This document shows positions 8,328 to 15,538 of a DNA stretch of 38,849 nucleotides, piece by piece. Source of the DNA: a virus; IMG/VR virus record IMGVR_UViG_3300043436_001429, positions 1 to 38,849 of that record. The stretch is one strand, 5' to 3'. Positions within the stretch are counted from its first letter, which is position 1, and the number at the start of each line of letters is the position of its first letter. Both the position numbers and the translations under genes were made by a program. The notes beneath the pieces are model-generated. The model was not told the DNA's origin, ran no database searches, and saw nothing but the letters and a program-made list of their open reading frames with translations.

Positions 8328-9481
8328 TGGCAGTTGTAACGCAAATACAAATACGCAGAGGAACTGCGGCACAATGGACGTCCGCTAACCCAACACTTGC
8401 GTCAGGCGAGTGGGGATTTGAAACTGATACCAACAAAGCAAAAATTGGTAATGGTTCAACTGCTTGGAACTCACTTTCTTACATTATTACTGGCGCAACT
8501 GGAACTGTAACTTCTGTTACCGCTGGCACAGGATTAAGTGGCGGAACAATTACTACTTCTGGAACTATTGCTATTGATTCAACTGTTGCAACATTAACTG
8601 GCACTCAAACTCTTACAAATAAAACTTTAACTTCGCCAACAATGACAGCGCCAGCACTTGGAACGCCTGCTTCGGGAGTTTTAACAAATGCAACTGGATT
8701 GCCTTTAACTACTGGCGTAACTGGCACTTTGCCTGTATTGAATGGCGGTACTGGTGTTACAACTTCAACAGGTAGTGGCGCAAATGTTCTTGGAACAAGC
8801 CCAACTATCACTACACCGACACTTAGCGGAAATACAACTGCTGGAACAATTAACAGCACAACAATTCCTTCAAGCGCAACTTTACTTACATCAGGTGGCG
8901 CGTTGGGTACTCCTTCAAGCGGAACTTTAACAAACGCAACAGGATTACCTTTAACAACTGGTGTAACTGGCACGTTACCTGTTGCAAATGGCGGCACAGG
9001 CATTACTTCTTTAGGCGCAGGCGTTGCAACATTTTTAGGAACGCCATCAAGCGCAAATCTTGCGGCGGCACTTACAGATGAAACAGGTACAGGTTCTAAT
9101 GTATTTGGAACTAATCCAACAATAACAGGCGGTACTTTTGCTGACGCAATTATTCGTCAATCACTACTAACTCCAACATTTACTACAAACGCTTACACTC
9201 TTGTTCTTACAGACCAAGGCGACATTTTATTAGCAAGCAACGGCGCAACTGCTGGAACTATTACTATTCCAACAAACGCTTCTGTTGCGTTTCCTACAGG
9301 AACTCAAATTACTATTATTCAAACAGGCGCAGGGCAAATTACAATTCAAGGCGCTGGCGGCGTAACTGTTGCTTCTACTGGCGGAACTCCAACTGCGCCA
9401 AAATTACGCGTACAGAACGCTTCTGCTACCTGCATTAAAACAGCAACAGATACTTGGTATGTGGTAGGAGATATTTCATAA
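8327..9481 (+). CDS. Tail fibre protein with Mtd-like N-terminus and fibre repeats
   Basis: A 384-residue fibre. Residues 1-50 ([20 protein letters not shown], then [21 protein letters not shown]) match the N-terminal domain of the Bordetella phage major tropism determinant family, used to attach fibres to the tail. The middle carries repeated Thr/Gly-rich fibre units ([19 protein letters not shown], twice; a related [17 protein letters not shown]), a repeat type I know from fibres of many aquatic phages. The last 95 residues are the same head module as in the preceding protein. It would trimerise into a thin shaft with a distal head. I looked for a reverse transcriptase or variable-repeat pair as in the Bordetella system and found none. 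Confidence 0.8.
   Translation: MAVVTQIQIRRGTAAQWTSANPTLASGEWGFETDTNKAKIGNGSTAWNSLSYIITGATGTVTSVTAGTGLSGGTITTSGTIAIDSTVATLTGTQTLTNKTLTSPTMTAPALGTPASGVLTNATGLPLTTGVTGTLPVLNGGTGVTTSTGSGANVLGTSPTITTPTLSGNTTAGTINSTTIPSSATLLTSGGALGTPSSGTLTNATGLPLTTGVTGTLPVANGGTGITSLGAGVATFLGTPSSANLAAALTDETGTGSNVFGTNPTITGGTFADAIIRQSLLTPTFTTNAYTLVLTDQGDILLASNGATAGTITIPTNASVAFPTGTQITIIQTGAGQITIQGAGGVTVASTGGTPTAPKLRVQNASATCIKTATDTWYVVGDIS
8660..9000 (+). repeat. Two 95-bp direct repeats in the fibre gene
   Basis: Copies at 8660-8754 and 8906-9000 encode the same fibre unit ([16 protein letters not shown]) and differ mostly at third codon positions. They lie 246 bp apart. Such repeats allow shortening or lengthening of the shaft by recombination. 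Confidence 0.8.
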
Positions 9482-10833
9482 TGCCTATTATCGGAGTTAT
9501 TGCTTCGTCTAAAAAAAGTGCGCCCGGAATTCCTACTGGCGTAACTGCTACTGACGTTGGAACTGCACGTGCATTTAATAATGGCGCGGCTTCTGTTGCA
9601 TTTACCGCTGGCGCAGGCGCGGCGGCAACTTCATTTACTGTCACTTCAAGCCCAAGTGGATTTACGGCAACAGGCGCTTCATCTCCACTTACTGTTACTG
9701 GTCTTGCTTCAAGTACGGCTTACACTTACACAGTTACCGCAACAAATGCGATAGGTACTTCCGCTGCTTCTGCGGCTTCTGCAAGCGTTACTGCAACAAC
9801 TGTTCCACAAGCGCCAACAATCGGAACTGCAACGGCTGGAAATGCAAGTGCAACAGTTACTTATACAGCAAATGCAACAGGCGGCAAGGCTGTATCTGCA
9901 TACACGGCAACTTCATCTCCAAGTTCTATTACAGGAACAGGCACAAGTCCAATTACAGTTTCAGGTTTAACTAATGGAACGGCTTATACATTTACAGTTA
10001 CGGCAACTAACGCAAATGGAACTTCAACTGCTTCTGCGGCTTCTAACAGCGTGACACCCGCTATTCCTGCAACGCCAAATGTTGAATACCTTGTTCTTGC
10101 TGGCGGTGCCGGTGGTGGCTATGACTCTGGAACAAACGCTGCTGGTGGTGGTGGTGCAGGTGGTTATAGAACAGCAACGGGATTAGCAGTTGTAGGCGGA
10201 ACTCAATACACAGTTACAGTTGGTGGCGGTGGCGGTGGCGCTAGTAATGGTGGTAACTCAGTATTTAATGGAATTACTTCTACTGGTGGTGGTCGCGGTG
10301 GAATTGGTGGTTCAACTCCCAATGGCGCTAACGGTGGTTCAGGTGGTGGTGCTACAAGAAGTGGTGCTGCTGGCGCAGGAACTTCTGGAGAAGGAAACGC
10401 TGGTGGTGGCGGTGGAGCGATTTGTGGTGGCGGTGGCGGCGCGGGAAGTGCTGGTACACCAATAAGTTACACAACTCAATGGAATCCTCCTAATGGTGGC
10501 TACCTTGTTACATCTAGCATAAGTGGTACATCTACAAACTATGCTGCTGGTGGAGGCGGTTCTGGCTTTGACGGACAACCGCAAGGAAGTGGTCACGGAA
10601 TTGGTGGTAATGGTTCAGCAACTGGTAGCGGCGGTAATGGAACAGGAAACACAGGTAGTGGTGGCGGAGGCTCTGGTTCAAGTTCTCCAGGTTCTGGTGG
10701 TTCTGGTGTAGTAATTATTCGTTATTCAAATACATACCCTAATGCTACATCTACCACAGGTTCACCTACATTTACAAATACGGGTGGATACAAGATTTAC
10801 AGATTTAGTGGAAGCGGGAGCATAACTTTCTAA
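9481..10833 (+). CDS. Adhesin with two FN3-like domains and a glycine-rich head
   Basis: A 450-residue protein. The ATG at 9481 overlaps the previous stop and has GGAG upstream, so I prefer it to a TTG at 9454. After a short N-terminus come two fibronectin type III-like domains (about 15-105 and 105-195), each ending in a strand like AYTYTVTATNAIGTSAAS. From about 200 to 420 follows a glycine-rich domain with long G-rich stretches (GGGGAGGYRTATGL, GGGGGGASNGG), opening with NVEYLVLAGGAGGG and ending SGGSGVVIIRYS. This is the layout of glycine-rich adhesins, in which polyglycine sandwiches carry receptor-binding loops (T4-like gp38). The end (YKIYRFSGSGSITF) is typical for the family. Probably the main receptor-binding protein. 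Confidence 0.82.
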   Translation: MPIIGVIASSKKSAPGIPTGVTATDVGTARAFNNGAASVAFTAGAGAAATSFTVTSSPSGFTATGASSPLTVTGLASSTAYTYTVTATNAIGTSAASAASASVTATTVPQAPTIGTATAGNASATVTYTANATGGKAVSAYTATSSPSSITGTGTSPITVSGLTNGTAYTFTVTATNANGTSTASAASNSVTPAIPATPNVEYLVLAGGAGGGYDSGTNAAGGGGAGGYRTATGLAVVGGTQYTVTVGGGGGGASNGGNSVFNGITSTGGGRGGIGGSTPNGANGGSGGGATRSGAAGAGTSGEGNAGGGGGAICGGGGGAGSAGTPISYTTQWNPPNGGYLVTSSISGTSTNYAAGGGGSGFDGQPQGSGHGIGGNGSATGSGGNGTGNTGSGGGGSGSSSPGSGGSGVVIIRYSNTYPNATSTTGSPTFTNTGGYKIYRFSGSGSITF

Positions 10834-11201
10834 TGGCACACTTTGCAGAACTAGATGAAAATAATATAGTTAAACAAGTAATTGTTGTGCATAACAACGA
10901 GTTGCTTGATGAAAATGGTAACGAATCCGAACAAAAAGGCATTGATTTTTGCGTCAATCTTTTAGGCGGCACTTGGATACAAACTTCTTACAATAGTAAT
11001 TTCCGCAAAAATTATGCGCAAATTGGCGGCATTTATGACCCAACGCGTGACGCGTTTATTGCGGAAAAACTTTTTAATTCTTGGGTATTAAATGAAGATA
11101 CTTGCGTATGGCAGGCGCCAATTTCCTACCCTGCTGATGGCAAACTTTATGTTTGGGACGAAGCAACATTAAGTTGGGTTGAAATACCTGTAAATAACTA
11201 A
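10833..11201 (+). CDS. Conserved adhesin-associated phage protein
   Basis: A 122-residue protein starting on the adhesin stop (TAATG). It opens MAHFAELDENNIVKQVIVV and contains GGTWIQTSYNSNFRKNYA, then DPTRDAFIAEKLFNSWVLNE and LYVWDEATLSWVEI. I recognise this as a widespread small protein found beside fibre or structural genes of aquatic phages, including cyanophages and pelagiphages; its role is not settled. The position directly after the adhesin suggests fibre assembly or a virion tip component. The Trp-rich C-terminus (W-x-L-N-E-x-x-C-x-W) may bind a partner. Confidence 0.65.
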   Translation: MAHFAELDENNIVKQVIVVHNNELLDENGNESEQKGIDFCVNLLGGTWIQTSYNSNFRKNYAQIGGIYDPTRDAFIAEKLFNSWVLNEDTCVWQAPISYPADGKLYVWDEATLSWVEIPVNN

Positions 11202-11210
11202 GGAGTAACA

Positions 11211-12311
11211 ATGACTACTACTTATCGTTATTTATTTGCCGACCTTTTAACTAATGAAATAATTGCCGAATTACCTATAACTGGCGTATCTTTTACTCAA
11301 CAATTAAATCAGGCTGGTGCATTTAGCGCACATTTACTTTTATCAGGCGTTAATACATACGGCTATAACGTAGATAATTCAACACAACCAACACGCAATG
11401 CCATTTATGTAGATAGAAATGGCGTTTTGGTATGGGGTGGCGTTATTTGGTCACGTTCTTATAACAGCGCCGACCAAGTTTTGTCCATCACCGCAAGAGA
11501 ATTTGAATCTTATTTTGAACACCGCCTTATCAGTACAACAGAGGCATTTAATAATGCAGACCAACTGTTAATTGCGCGTACTCTCATAGACAATGCACAG
11601 GCTTTACCTAGTGGCGATATTGGCGTTATCACAGGCGCAGAAACGTCAGGCATACTAATTGACCGCGTTTATTATGATTACGAATATAAAAATGTTTATT
11701 CAGCAATTCAAGATTTATCGCGCCAAGATGATGGCTTTGATTTCAATATTAAGGTGGAATACGACGCAATTACCAATGAACCACTTAAAACTTTAGTGCT
11801 TGGCTATCCGCGCACTGGTAATGTAGATAGTGGCGTAGGCGATTTAAGTACGCCTGTATTTATTTTTCCAGCAGGCAACATTGTGCAATACGAATATCCC
11901 GAAGATGGCTCAATTGTTTCTAATAATCTTTACGTTACAGGCGCTGGCTCTAATGAAGGCAAATTGCAAGCAAATGTACAAGATACGACTTCAATAACGG
12001 CTGGTTTTCCATTGTTAGATGTAACAGTTTCTTATTCTGACATTACCGACCAAACAGTTTTAAATGAATTGGCGAGCGCACAAGTACAGGCACTTGCTAC
12101 GCCACCGCCAATTATTAGCGTAATTGTGCCTGCCTTTGTTGAGCCTACATTTGGCACTTATGCAATTGGAGATGACGCACGGCTTATTATTCAAGACGAA
12201 AGATTTCCTAATGGTTTGGACGCCGTTTATCGTATTGTTGGTTTAAATGTGTTGCCGGGCGAAGATGGCCCTGAACGTGTAACAATTACTCTAACGATTA
12301 CTACCAACTAA
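11211..12311 (+). CDS. Tail hub / tail-associated protein (ReqiPepy6 gp37-like)
   Basis: A 366-residue protein whose N-terminal part (LPITGVSFTQQLNQAGAFSA; RNAIYVDRNGVLVWGGVIWS; ITAREFESYFEHRLI) matches the gp37-like family first named in Rhodococcus phage ReqiPepy6, common in phages of Actinobacteria. These proteins resemble the tail-associated hub (gp27/Tal fold) that closes the tail tip. The middle describes a bundle with DGFDFNIKVEY and GNIVQYEYPEDGS; the end is a beta barrel (YRIVGLNVLPGEDGPERVTI). It normally stands close to the distal tail gene; here the receptor-binding genes have been placed between them. Good ribosome binding site (AAGGAG). Confidence 0.8.
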   Translation: MTTTYRYLFADLLTNEIIAELPITGVSFTQQLNQAGAFSAHLLLSGVNTYGYNVDNSTQPTRNAIYVDRNGVLVWGGVIWSRSYNSADQVLSITAREFESYFEHRLISTTEAFNNADQLLIARTLIDNAQALPSGDIGVITGAETSGILIDRVYYDYEYKNVYSAIQDLSRQDDGFDFNIKVEYDAITNEPLKTLVLGYPRTGNVDSGVGDLSTPVFIFPAGNIVQYEYPEDGSIVSNNLYVTGAGSNEGKLQANVQDTTSITAGFPLLDVTVSYSDITDQTVLNELASAQVQALATPPPIISVIVPAFVEPTFGTYAIGDDARLIIQDERFPNGLDAVYRIVGLNVLPGEDGPERVTITLTITTN

Positions 12312-12320
12312 GGAACGGCT

Positions 12321-12548
12321 ATGGCATATATTAATCAACCGCCTAACTTAAAAACAATGTTTCAGGACATATATAACCGCCTTGCTAAATTAGAAACTGC
12401 ACAGCGATTTACCGCACCAAGTGTTAATTTTTTAACTAATACGCCAACCAATCCGCGCGTAGGCGATTTGTTTTATGACACTAATTCGCAACGTATCGTG
12501 TATTGGGACGGCTCGGCGTGGTATAAATTGACACAGACGGCGCTCTGA
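12321..12548 (+). CDS. Small fibre-module protein
   Basis: A 75-residue protein with a short N-terminal helix (MFQDIYNRLAKLETAQ), which could trimerise, followed by GDLFYDTNSQRIVYWDGSAW, the same beta-hairpin module seen at 8070-8327 and twice at 30255-31796. It is the last gene before the lysis cassette and is read from an AAGGA site. Likely a minor fibre or tail-tip component. Confidence 0.6.
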   Translation: MAYINQPPNLKTMFQDIYNRLAKLETAQRFTAPSVNFLTNTPTNPRVGDLFYDTNSQRIVYWDGSAWYKLTQTAL

Positions 12549-12572
12549 TAATCTTTGCAAATGGAGATAGAA

Positions 12573-12771
12573 ATGGAAAAACATTAAGTGGCTTATCGGG
12601 GGGCTAATAAGCACATTACTTTTAACCAGTTGCGGTTATCAGGGTTACACTAGATACCCTTGCCAAGAATATGAAAACTGGCAAAAAGCAGAGTGCAATC
12701 CGCCACAATGTGAGGCGCTTGGTCAATGTACGAAAGACTTATTACCTAACGTGGAGACAGATAATGGCTAG
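12573..12771 (+). pseudogene. Small lipoprotein with disrupted start
   Basis: From 12583 to the TAG at 12769-12771 the frame reads I-K-W-L-I-G-G-L-I-S-T-L-L-L-T-S-C-G-Y, a signal peptide with lipobox L-T-S-C, then a Cys-rich domain with YPCQEYENWQKAECNPPQCE and GQCTKDLLP. I know this Cys-rich tail from small lysis-region lipoproteins of aquatic phages. The only well placed ATG (12573, with GGAGA five bases upstream) is one frame off and stops after four codons. Losing one A from the A5 run at 12577-12581 would give M-E-N-I-K-W-L and an intact gene of about 65 residues. So this is either a real one-base frameshift, an assembly error, slippage, or a rare ATT start. The 3' end overlaps the next start by 8 bases. 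Confidence 0.7.
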
Positions 12772-13051
12772 AAAACGACTAACGCCCGAAGAATTACACG
12801 CACGTTTAATTGTAACGATTGGCATATTGCTTGCGTGTGTGTTTGCTGGCTCTGTATTTGCGATGTTATATGCACTTGTTTTTGTAACGCAACCAATGGC
12901 GCAAGCGCCTAATGACGCGGCATTTATTGATTTAGTATCAACTCTTTGCGTGTTTTTAACTGGCACTCTTTCAGGAATATTAAGCGCAAATGGGCTAAAA
13001 TCTAAACCTAAACCGCCAATAGAAAAGGAAGTAACGGAAGATGGACATTAA
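12764..13051 (+). CDS. Holin-like membrane protein
   Basis: A 95-residue protein starting at ATG 12764 behind GGAGACAG; an in-frame upstream ATG at 12671 lies inside the lipoprotein gene and is less likely. Two membrane segments are visible (about 15-38 LIVTIGILLACVFAGSVFAM and about 55-75 FIDLVSTLCVFLTGTLSGIL), with a Lys-rich, charged C-terminus. Its place directly before the endolysin and its topology suggest a holin or holin partner. It overlaps the endolysin start by 11 bases. Confidence 0.65.
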   Translation: MARKRLTPEELHARLIVTIGILLACVFAGSVFAMLYALVFVTQPMAQAPNDAAFIDLVSTLCVFLTGTLSGILSANGLKSKPKPPIEKEVTEDGH

Positions 13052-13508
13052 TAAACTAATGGAACTTTGCGAGGCTTCTGTTGGCTATACAGAAGGCGCA
13101 AATAATGACACTACATTTGGCAAGTGGTACGGCTTAAACAACCAGCCGTGGTGCGCTATGAGTGCCAGCAAGATGTATTTTGATTCAGGCGCTATTGCGT
13201 CAGTTGCTAACACTAAAAAAGGATTTGCTTCCTGTGACGCGTGGCTTAAATATTTAACTAAGAATAATCAAATAGTGCCAATCGGACAGGCAAAACGTGG
13301 CGATATTGTGTTTTTCCAGTTTGATGAGGACGCACAGGCTGACCACGTGGGCATTGTGCGCTCGCATAATACAACTCTAAAGACTTTACAAGTATATGAA
13401 GGCAACACAAGTTCGGGTAAAAGCGGTAGCCAATCAAATGGCGACGGCTTTTATTTGAAAAAGCGCAACTATCAAACAATTATGGCAGTTGCTCGTCCAA
13501 AGGAGTAA
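13041..13508 (+). CDS. Endolysin, CHAP-type amidase/peptidase
   Basis: A 155-residue single-domain lysin that should cut peptidoglycan peptides or the sugar-peptide bond. The catalytic cysteine is C38 in the motif NQPWCAM, the histidine is H102 in QADHVGIV, and an E120/N122 pair in VYEGNTSS can complete the triad; this order is that of CHAP domains. No signal peptide, so export needs the holins encoded on both sides. No cell-wall binding domain is visible. Start ATG 13041 sits behind GGAAG within the end of the preceding gene. Confidence 0.87.
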   Translation: MDINKLMELCEASVGYTEGANNDTTFGKWYGLNNQPWCAMSASKMYFDSGAIASVANTKKGFASCDAWLKYLTKNNQIVPIGQAKRGDIVFFQFDEDAQADHVGIVRSHNTTLKTLQVYEGNTSSGKSGSQSNGDGFYLKKRNYQTIMAVARPKE

Positions 13509-13510
13509 AT

Positions 13511-13726
13511 ATGAATAAAGCAATACTAGATAGTTATGTACGTAATGCAATTGGCGCACTTATCGGCGCTGTTGTAACAGTTATGGCTGTAAAGAGTTAC
13601 GGCTCACCACTTGATTTAAGTGGCGCTGATTGGAAAGCCGTTGCCAATGCACTGTGGGCAGGCGCACTTCCAACTCTTGCACGCTATATGAATAAAAAAG
13701 ATTCTGCATTTGGCAGAACGGCGTAA
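13511..13726 (+). CDS. Small holin
   Basis: A 71-residue protein with one clear membrane helix (AIGALIGAVVTVMAV, about 13-28) and a second amphipathic stretch (AVANALWAGALPTLARYMN), ending in a charged tail. The combination A-L-P-x-x-x-R-Y-M/L-N-x-x-D-x-A-F-G is one I know from small holins of actinophages. It follows the lysin by two bases with a GGAG site. It could work together with, or against, the holin-like protein at 12764. It is the last gene of the late operon before the terminator. Confidence 0.72.
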   Translation: MNKAILDSYVRNAIGALIGAVVTVMAVKSYGSPLDLSGADWKAVANALWAGALPTLARYMNKKDSAFGRTA

Positions 13727-13748
13727 TTCGCCACAACTAAATAATGTT

Positions 13749-13793
13749 GCCTAGCGGTTGCTCTTGGGGAAGTGGCGCCGCTAGGCTTCTTTT
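13749..13793 (+). terminator. Intrinsic terminator ending the late operon
   Basis: GCCTAGCGG (13749-13757) pairs perfectly with CCGCTAGGC (13778-13786) and is followed by TTCTTTT. It closes the tail/lysis operon. The HNH start codon lies directly after the T tract. Confidence 0.85.
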
Positions 13794-14180
13794 ATGTCCA
13801 TACTAAACCGCTTCCACGCCAAATACGCCGTTAATGCCGATGGTTGCTGGATATGGACAGCCTCTAAATTAAAAAGCGGTTACGGCATATTTACTGACAC
13901 AAATAGGCGTTCAATCACCGCACATAAATGGTCTTATTTATATTTTAACGGCGCAATACCTGATGGTTTTGTTATTGACCATATATGCCGCCAAACCAGT
14001 TGCGTTAATCCAGCACATTTGCAAGCAATAACGCAATCAGAAAACATTAAAAGAAGTTTGCACGTGCAAGCACGTGGCGCTCGCACACATTGTGGCAACG
14101 GACACGAATACACCGCCGAAAATACTGTGCGTATTGCAGGCAGGCGCGGACGTATTTGCTTAAATTGCAGGCGCAAATAA
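13794..14180 (+). CDS. HNH homing endonuclease
   Basis: A 128-residue HNH enzyme of the free-standing phage type. It has the common lead-in DGCWIWTASKLKSGYGIF, the catalytic core VIDHICRQTSCVNPAHLQAI with the HNH His and the N-P-x-H-L motif, and a C-terminal zinc-binding tail of the form HCGNGHEYTAEN then CLNCRRK. Such genes cut cognate phage genomes lacking them and so spread. The ATG begins in the T tract of the upstream terminator with only a weak AGG 8 bases before it, so it is probably poorly translated or read from read-through message. It borders the non-coding region, a typical landing place. Confidence 0.85.
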   Translation: MSILNRFHAKYAVNADGCWIWTASKLKSGYGIFTDTNRRSITAHKWSYLYFNGAIPDGFVIDHICRQTSCVNPAHLQAITQSENIKRSLHVQARGARTHCGNGHEYTAENTVRIAGRRGRICLNCRRK

Positions 14181-14181
14181 A

Positions 14182-14199
14182 AAAATGTGCGCAGTTGTT
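14182..14199 (+). repeat. Interspersed GCGCAGTTGTT element, copy 1
   Basis: AAAATGTGCGCAGTTGTT here is identical to 22545-22562. It follows the HNH stop codon by one base and is followed by GCCGA and a GC-rich stretch, as in the other copies. Confidence 0.75.
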
Positions 14200-14379
14200 C
14201 CGCCGATTTGCCGCCGCAATGCCACCTAATTAATGCCAAGCAATTACACCGCCACGTGCGCACATACGCACATTTATATGCCATTTAAATGTTTTTCGTA
14301 ACGCTCTAAATAACGCGTTAAAAGTCACGTCGGCTTAATCTGTTACACTTATCTCATAACTAAATAACGCTTTCAGAAA

Positions 14380-14462
14380 TTTCTCGTACGCTGTCGAAAG
14401 ACGATTACTCCAAGAAATTGGAAATGGGATTAACGCCTAGGCACCCAAACTTAGCCGAGAAA
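14380..14462 (+). ncRNA. Candidate structured RNA
   Basis: An outer stem TTTCTCG (14380-14386) / CGAGAAA (14456-14462) encloses three smaller helices: GTC-GAAA-GAC (14393-14402), TCCAA-GAAA-TTGGA (14409-14422), and TGGG (14425-14428) with CCCA (14444-14447) around a GCCTAGGC palindrome. Two GAAA (GNRA-class) tetraloops inside a closed multi-branch layout are more than random DNA usually offers. I do not recognise a known riboswitch or ribozyme. Strand is assumed from the direction of all genes; function unknown. Confidence 0.4.
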
Positions 14463-14603
14463 AATTATGTTACGCGTCCGCCGCTTGATAAATAAATAGC
14501 ACCAAAAAAAGAGTAGCCAATCCGCCCTGCAATTAATCCTTCGGGACAGTACGCGCGATTGACCAAATTTTGGCGGTGTTTATTTCATAGAGAAGGCAAG
14601 AAT

Positions 14604-14634
14604 TTGTGGCGCAGTTGTCAGTAGCGCGCCACAA
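14604..14634. repeat. Perfect 9-bp inverted repeat
   Basis: TTGTGGCGC (14604-14612) and GCGCCACAA (14626-14634) with a 13-base loop; the left arm and loop contain GCGCAGTTGT, a shortened copy of the interspersed element. No T tract follows, so it is not a standard terminator. Confidence 0.7.
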
Positions 14635-14711
14635 TTCAATATGTAGCCAGCAAAACTACCAAAGTCCAAACCAGCCAGCACGTAGTTACACAAGTATCGC
14701 CGATTGGCGGC

Positions 14712-14871
14712 AAGTTGTAACAGATAGGCACAGTTTGGTATTCGTCACGTGACCGAATCGGCGACGTGTAATACATTTGGCAAGTTTGTGACCCGCCGTA
14801 AAGTTGTAACGGATATCGGACGCCAAGACGCAGAAATGCCGAGCGTGTGACACCGATAGGAAAGTTATTTG
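14712..14871. repeat. Degenerate AAGTTGTAAC repeats
   Basis: AAGTTGTAAC occurs at 14712-14721 and 14801-14810, each followed by A/G-GATA, with related AAGTTTGTGAC at 14782 and AAGTTATTTGATA at 14862. Flanks share CGGC/GCCG blocks. It looks like an array of protein binding sites (iterons or operators), but the copies are imperfect and unevenly spaced. Confidence 0.4.
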
Positions 14872-14941
14872 ATAGCGGCGAAGGACCCAATGGCGAACCA
14901 GCCTTAGAACATACTGATTATGGACAGCAACAAATTCCGAA

Positions 14942-14992
14942 ATCGCGCCGTCACTAAAAGGCGGCGCGATATAACTATTTGGCGAATAGTTA
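14942..14992. promoter_or_regulatory. Two tandem inverted repeats upstream of the first early gene
   Basis: ATCGCGCCG (14942-14950) pairs with CGGCGCGAT (14962-14970). One base later TAACTATT (14972-14979) pairs with AATAGTTA (14985-14992). Both are perfect, and the second ends 42 bases before the first early start codon. They could be operators or paired RNA hairpins in the early leader. Confidence 0.6.
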
Positions 14993-15034
14993 CTGATGAG
15001 GACAGCCAATCAACTACAAACAAAGGACAGGCAA

Positions 15035-15358
15035 ATGACAATGACCAAAAAGCACTTCACAGCAATGGCGATTAAATTCGCAGATATTAACTTAACAATT
15101 CTTCATAGCGATAACAGCGCAATGGAGAAAGCACAACAACTAATGGCAACAAAAAAAGCAATTCAAGGTTATTGTGAAGTAGCAAAATCATTTAACAGTA
15201 ATTTTGACGTAGATTATTTTGTTAATTTTATTGACGAAATATTTATGGGTAAGCGTGACAGAAATGGCAAGTTAGTGACTAAAGGAAAGTTACAAGATTT
15301 TCTTACTCACTCTGAACTAAGCGAGGCATTAATCGCACAACGTAAAGCAAAGGCATAA
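15035..15358 (+). CDS. Hypothetical early protein
   Basis: A 107-residue, mostly helical protein (MEKAQQLMATKKAIQGYCEVAKSF; VDYFVNFIDEIFMGK). I place the start at ATG 15035 because AAAGGACAG lies directly upstream (15022-15030), the leader shared by seven early genes, rather than at ATG 14996. It is the first gene after the non-coding region, so probably among the first expressed. No family recognised. Confidence 0.65.
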   Translation: MTMTKKHFTAMAIKFADINLTILHSDNSAMEKAQQLMATKKAIQGYCEVAKSFNSNFDVDYFVNFIDEIFMGKRDRNGKLVTKGKLQDFLTHSELSEALIAQRKAKA

Positions 15359-15360
15359 CA

Positions 15361-15501
15361 ATGTATAACGCAGAAGATTTTGACGGCGATTATGAAATGG
15401 CAATACAAGTAAGCCGCGTAGTAGCGGAAAAAACACAAGGCGAATCAGATTGTTACTGTTCTAATAACACAGTATGCCGTCCGTGTAGCCGTAATTACTA
15501 A
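15361..15501 (+). CDS. Small zinc-ribbon-like protein
   Basis: A 46-residue protein that starts two bases after the previous stop. It has an acidic, helical first half (MYNAEDFDGDYEMAIQVSRV) and a C-terminal Cys cluster DCYCSNNTVCRPC, with spacing C-x-C-x5-C-x2-C, suited to bind one zinc ion. It belongs to a group of very small Cys-rich proteins spread over the early region. Function unknown. Confidence 0.6.
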   Translation: MYNAEDFDGDYEMAIQVSRVVAEKTQGESDCYCSNNTVCRPCSRNY

Positions 15502-15538
15502 CCAAACCAACCAACCAAATAGAAAAGGACAGAAACAA

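Larger units (their letters stand above)
14181..15034 (+). other. Non-coding regulatory/replication region
   Basis: About 850 bases without a convincing gene on either strand, the only long gap in the genome. It holds one copy of an interspersed GCGCAGTTGTT element, a candidate structured RNA, several perfect inverted repeats, and a degenerate repeat series, each listed separately. A further inverted pair, AAATGTGCG (14183-14191) and CGCACATTT (14267-14275), brackets its first 90 bases. It separates the late genes from the early genes and is the natural site for early promoters and perhaps a replication origin. I found no promoter with both boxes clearly present. Confidence 0.75.

Noticed and set aside
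8327-9481. Diversity-generating retroelement suggested by the Mtd-like fibre
   Set aside because: No reverse transcriptase and no template/variable repeat pair with adenine-biased differences is visible.
10141-10711. Open frames in other phases across the glycine-rich adhesin region
   Set aside because: They are produced by GGT/GGC repeats read out of frame (Val/Leu-rich or Thr/Ser-rich) and have no starts with ribosome sites.
14992-15000. CTGATGAG core resembling a hammerhead ribozyme
   Set aside because: No matching GAAA core and no flanking stems in the correct order were found within 100 bases.
14636-15009. Two reverse-strand open frames in the non-coding gap
   Set aside because: Composition is random-looking, with no ribosome site, and all other genes are on the + strand; the region shows repeats and hairpins instead.
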